From assembly GCF_019802085.1 (NCBI RefSeq), contig NZ_JAHVHV010000001.1:620001-684000 (forward strand): DNA of 64,000 nucleotides. Reading direction: 5' to 3'. The stretch is from Ferrimonas balearica (GTDB taxonomy: Bacteria; Pseudomonadota; Gammaproteobacteria; Enterobacterales; Shewanellaceae). Below the pieces are notes generated by a model. It saw only the letters and a list, made by a program, of their open reading frames with translations. It was not told the DNA's origin and did not search any database. Below, one piece after another: positions 61,363 to 64,000 of this stretch (positions within the stretch are counted from its first letter, which is position 1; the number at the start of each line of letters is the position of its first letter). Both the position numbers and the translations under genes were made by a program.

Positions 61363-61989
61363 TCAGTGGGCGGACTGGACCGGGGCCAGCTCGCCCTCGT
61401 CGTCCAGTTGGATCTGCGACCAGCCGTGCATGTACGCCAGTGCCTCGTTCACCGCTTCAATCAACTGTTGCGGCTCGGGATCCGCCCCCTCGCGCCAGGC
61501 CAGGGCGTGCTCCTCTTCGCTGCCCAGGGTGGCCACGTAGCCCAGCAGGCTGGCGCAGGACTCCACCTCTTCGAACTGCTCGTCGCTGAGCAGCTCCTGC
61601 CAGGGCTCCTTGAGGAACACAAAACCGGTCATAAAGCCCGCCAGCCAGTGACGCAGGGGCTGGGGCACGGAACGCTCGTTCAGCGCCGTCAGGTGCTCGG
61701 CCATCTCCTTGGGCATCAGGCGCTGCTTCTGGTGCACCTCGTCGTGGAGCTGGTTGAACAGGGTGAACAGCTGCTCCATGACCTTGGCCTCGAAGGGCCA
61801 GTACTCCTTTTCCGGCTCAACGCCGGCGATGGCGCTGCTCCAGCCGGCGGGATCCAGGGTGCGGGGGTGGCAGTGCAGGTGGGCCAGGAAACCCTTGGCC
61901 TGGAGCAGGTCCATGCCTCCCTGTTGCGCGACCTCGGCCAGGGTCTGGCTCAGCCGCTTCTCGTCGTGTTTGGTCAGCTTTTCTTTCAT
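61363..61989 (-). CDS. YecA/YgfB-family (UPF0149) protein
   Basis: A 208-residue helical protein with the family phrases LQAKGFLAHLHCHPRTLDPAGW and LRHWLAGFMTGFVFLKEPWQELL, plus EALAYMHGWSQI. The C-terminal SEC-C zinc motif of longer YecA proteins is absent. Family function is unclear (some members affect RecA-independent stress or metal handling). Start ATG 61989 gives MKEKLTKHDEKRL. Confidence 0.82.
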   Translation of the reverse strand: MKEKLTKHDEKRLSQTLAEVAQQGGMDLLQAKGFLAHLHCHPRTLDPAGWSSAIAGVEPEKEYWPFEAKVMEQLFTLFNQLHDEVHQKQRLMPKEMAEHLTALNERSVPQPLRHWLAGFMTGFVFLKEPWQELLSDEQFEEVESCASLLGYVATLGSEEEHALAWREGADPEPQQLIEAVNEALAYMHGWSQIQLDDEGELAPVQSAH

Positions 61990-62171
61990 GGTTGGCGTTT
62001 GTTGGCGTCGTTGCCACTAGGGTCGCACGTTTGGCCCAGGATGCCAGCGCTATCACAAAGTTTTTGTGCGCTGGATCCCCCTCGATGTGGGATCCCACCG
62101 GCCCGGTGGTGTTCCCGACGCCCCGGTGTTATAACCGAGCTAACTCGTTGTCGTTGTTCAAGGAAGAGCTC

Positions 62172-62732
62172 ATGTTTACCCTCCCCATCGAGTCCGATCT
62201 CAAGCTGGCCCTGCTGGGCCCCGAGCACACCCCACACCTGTTCGAGCTGGTGCTGGCCAACCGTGACCATCTCAGCCGCTTCCTCTCCTGGCCCGGCGCG
62301 GTGCAGCAGCAGGAGGACAGCCGCCAGTACATCTGCCAGGCCCTCAAGGAGTACGGTGAGGGGCAGACCCTGACCTGCGGCCTGATCTACAAGGAGGATC
62401 TGGTGGGGATGATGGACTTGCGGGGGCTGGATCCGGCCCGCCGGGTGGGGGTGCTGGGTTACTGGGTGGCCCAGCCCCACCAGGGGCGGGGGCTGGTGAC
62501 CCGCAGTGCCCGGGGGATCATCGATTACGGCTTCCAGGCCCTGGCGCTGGAGAAGGTGGAGCTGCGCTGCGCCGAGGGCAACCTGCGCAGCCGGGCGGTG
62601 GCCGAACGCCTGGGCTTCACCCTTGAGGGCACCCTGCGCCGGGCGGAGGTGGTCAACGGCCAATGCCTGGATCACCGGGTCTACGGCATGATGCGCCGGG
62701 AGTGGGCGGCGATCGCAACTGGCAACCCCTAG
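62172..62732 (+). CDS. GNAT acetyltransferase, RimJ/RimL type
   Basis: A 186-residue GNAT protein that should acetylate the N-terminus of a ribosomal or other protein with acetyl-CoA. The acetyl-CoA loop is PHQGRGLVTRSARG (near 105-118), preceded by GVLGYWVA and followed by ELRCAEGNLRSRAVAERLGFT, all RimJ/RimL hallmarks. AAGGAAGAG precedes ATG 62172; the frame runs back to 61992 with no family resemblance. Confidence 0.88.
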   Translation: MFTLPIESDLKLALLGPEHTPHLFELVLANRDHLSRFLSWPGAVQQQEDSRQYICQALKEYGEGQTLTCGLIYKEDLVGMMDLRGLDPARRVGVLGYWVAQPHQGRGLVTRSARGIIDYGFQALALEKVELRCAEGNLRSRAVAERLGFTLEGTLRRAEVVNGQCLDHRVYGMMRREWAAIATGNP

Positions 62733-62801
62733 GCTTGCTCCCCATGGGCTAGGCTGGGTAAGGTACGGGCCAGCCTCCGTTTTAGCCAGATAGGACCGCC
62801 G

Positions 62802-63182
62802 ATGAAACCCGGGATCCACTACCATTGCCCCGCCTGTGACCAGCGCGTCGAGATGAACGCCCAGAGCTTTGCCGAGTTGATGAAATCTCAGCAGTGGCCC
62901 TGTCAGGGCTGCGGCGCCAAGCTGGCGGTTGCCGAGGGGGAGCGGGGCGCCCTGACCCAGCGAATGGGGGAGTACCGTCAGCAGGCCACCAAGCATCTTC
63001 TGCCCATCGGTGCGCTGTTGAGCACCGTGCTGCTGCACCTCAACGGCTACATCGGCAACGCCCTGCTGGCGCTGGGTTTTGCCCTGAGCTTCGTGGGGCT
63101 GTTGTGGGTGCGCAAAATTCAGTTCGAGCCCCTGTCGCTGGCCCCGGAGGCGGTGGAGCCCAAGGCGCCCGAATCCCAGTAA
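62802..63182 (+). CDS. Zinc-ribbon membrane protein, unknown function
   Basis: A 126-residue protein with a CPAC...CQGC zinc ribbon (HYHCPACDQ and WPCQGCGAK), followed by two hydrophobic helices (about 67-83 and 85-103) and a short charged tail. Unknown family; resembles other small membrane zinc-ribbon proteins of Alteromonadales. Second membrane zinc-ribbon gene in the window besides the one near 43.5 kb. Confidence 0.65.
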   Translation: MKPGIHYHCPACDQRVEMNAQSFAELMKSQQWPCQGCGAKLAVAEGERGALTQRMGEYRQQATKHLLPIGALLSTVLLHLNGYIGNALLALGFALSFVGLLWVRKIQFEPLSLAPEAVEPKAPESQ

Positions 63183-63253
63183 GCGGGCCAATTGAGGCCC
63201 TTTCTTCCCTGTGTTAGCTTCGTGACAATCGCTTAAATTACAAAGGATTGTTC

Positions 63254-63646
63254 ATGACGCTTGCCATTACCGGCCTGTACGCCGCCCTCACCGGAGTGTT
63301 GATCCTGACCCTGGCCGCCGTGGTGGTGATGACCCGCCGGCAGGAGCGGATCGGCATCGGTGACGGGGACCACCGGGCCCTGCGCCTGCGGATCCGGGTG
63401 CACGCCAACCTCATCGAATACGCCCCCATCGCCCTTATCCTGCTCGGCTGTGCCGAGGCCGGGGGGGCGCCCCACTGGGTGTTGCACCTGGGCGGCGCCC
63501 TGTTCCTGGTGGGGCGTCTGCTCCACCCCTGGGGGCTGACCGCCGGCCGCGGTGGTTACCACCTGGGCCGCTTCACCGGCACCAGCGCCACCTGGCTGGC
63601 GATCCTGCTGCTGGCGGGAGTCAATATCGGCCAGTTCCTGGCCTGA
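63254..63646 (+). CDS. MAPEG-family membrane protein
   Basis: A 130-residue four-helix protein. The segment RIRVHANLIEYAPIALILLGCAEAGG (here quoted in part as HANLIEYAPIAL) is the MAPEG signature for glutathione-linked eicosanoid and detoxification enzymes. Bacterial members may conjugate lipophilic electrophiles. AAAGGA precedes ATG 63254. Confidence 0.87.
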   Translation: MTLAITGLYAALTGVLILTLAAVVVMTRRQERIGIGDGDHRALRLRIRVHANLIEYAPIALILLGCAEAGGAPHWVLHLGGALFLVGRLLHPWGLTAGRGGYHLGRFTGTSATWLAILLLAGVNIGQFLA

Positions 63647-63658
63647 GGTGTCTCGGAC

Positions 63659-64000
63659 TCAGTCGATGTCGAAGGAGTAGTAGATGTCCAGGGACTGCTC
63701 GGTGGTTTCCGCCATGGCCGACACCGCCTCCAGCCAAAGGGCCTGCAGCAGGTAGTAGCGCACCGTCAGTTCGTTGATGCTCTCGCCGAACACCCCCACC
63801 CCGTATTTGAGGAACAACCGCTCCCCCAGGTAGCCGCTGATGGTCACCTGGGTGTCCTCGCCGTCGCTCTCGGTGTCCAGGGTGACGTTCTTAAAGCCCA
63901 GCCCCTCACCGATGGTGGTGAACACCCCCTGGGTGGTGTTGACCCCCAGGCCCAGTGCCGCGGAGGCAAAGAGGGCGCTGCCGCCGTCGGAGCTGTTCAG
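63659..64000 (-). CDS. tamB: TamB C-terminal end (partial)
   Basis: The last 113 residues of TamB, read from the window edge: ALFASAALGLGVNTT...FTTIGEGLGFKNVTLDTES, then YLGERLFLKYGVGVFGESINELTVRYYLLQALWLEAVS (shown in pieces) and the stop. This is the DUF490 domain, which interacts with the TamA barrel and moves phospholipids to the outer membrane. The start lies beyond position 64000. It converges on the MAPEG gene with a 12-base gap. Confidence 0.88.
   Translation of the reverse strand: MNSSDGGSALFASAALGLGVNTTQGVFTTIGEGLGFKNVTLDTESDGEDTQVTISGYLGERLFLKYGVGVFGESINELTVRYYLLQALWLEAVSAMAETTEQSLDIYYSFDID

Noticed and set aside
1-64000. tRNA, rRNA, insertion sequences or prophage
   Set aside because: No cloverleaf-like segment, rRNA sequence, transposase, integrase or phage structural protein was seen on either strand.

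Overview
The window reads as a high-GC gammaproteobacterial chromosome of the Alteromonadales type. Gene order and protein sequences resemble Shewanella, but GC is higher. The best guess is Ferrimonas or a close relative: it has small tetraheme cytochromes of the CctA type, a TtpC-containing TonB2 locus, MaoP, SbcB and the yceD-rpmF-plsX-fab cluster. The genus is inference from recall; no database search was possible. It is dense core genome: no rRNA, tRNA, insertion sequence, prophage or CRISPR array was seen.

Layout. 1-6.7 kb: start of fur (reverse), the sirtuin cobB, then the complete biotin locus, with bioA divergent from overlapping bioB-F-C-D and a BirA-type operator between them; pepE follows in reverse. 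6.7-12.2 kb: a structured intergenic region with a candidate short RNA, htpX behind a sigma-32-like promoter, two tandem small tetraheme cytochromes c, queE/queD (queuosine), a small lipoprotein, an MsrB-MsrA fusion and a low-molecular-weight phosphatase. 12.2-18.7 kb: RNase E with a long structured leader, divergent rluC, a HAD phosphatase, an Mpo1-like protein and YceF. 18.9-25.1 kb: the fatty-acid/phospholipid cluster yceD-rpmF-plsX-fabH-fabD-fabG-acpP-fabF. 25.2-33.8 kb: a beta-hydroxyacid dehydrogenase, cdd, sbcB, a YdcH-like protein, a KamA-family radical SAM enzyme, the maoP-rimK pair, a putative 46-residue protein and mltF.

33.7-42.4 kb is almost all reverse strand: MoxR ATPase, DUF58 and TgpA-like transglutaminase in overlapping order, then slipin-NfeD, then an AaeXAB-like efflux operon of lower GC. 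42.4-52.9 kb: small exported and zinc-ribbon proteins, slt, rmuC, msrPQ (periplasmic methionine sulfoxide repair), a DUF885 lipoprotein peptidase with an amidotransferase, an outer-membrane barrel and an HU-like protein. 53.2-58.0 kb: a six-gene TonB2 energy-transduction operon behind a Fur-box-like site. 58.1-64 kb: an L,D-transpeptidase followed by a MepK-like endopeptidase, ribosomal protein L25 with a terminator-like leader hairpin, a TerB-like protein, a YecA-like protein, an acetyltransferase, a zinc-ribbon membrane protein, a MAPEG protein and the 3' end of tamB.

Themes are envelope maintenance (slt, mltF, ldtD/mepK, htpX, tamB), oxidation repair (msrBA, msrPQ), iron and electron transfer (fur, TonB2, cytochromes) and acyl-carrier-dependent synthesis (biotin and fatty acids). 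No wholly new multi-gene system can be claimed. The most unusual items are the candidate short RNAs near 6.9 kb and 53.0 kb, the maoP-rimK translational coupling, the tandem cytochrome whose chain ends on its last heme histidine, the hairpin array before acpP and the attenuator-like rplY leader.
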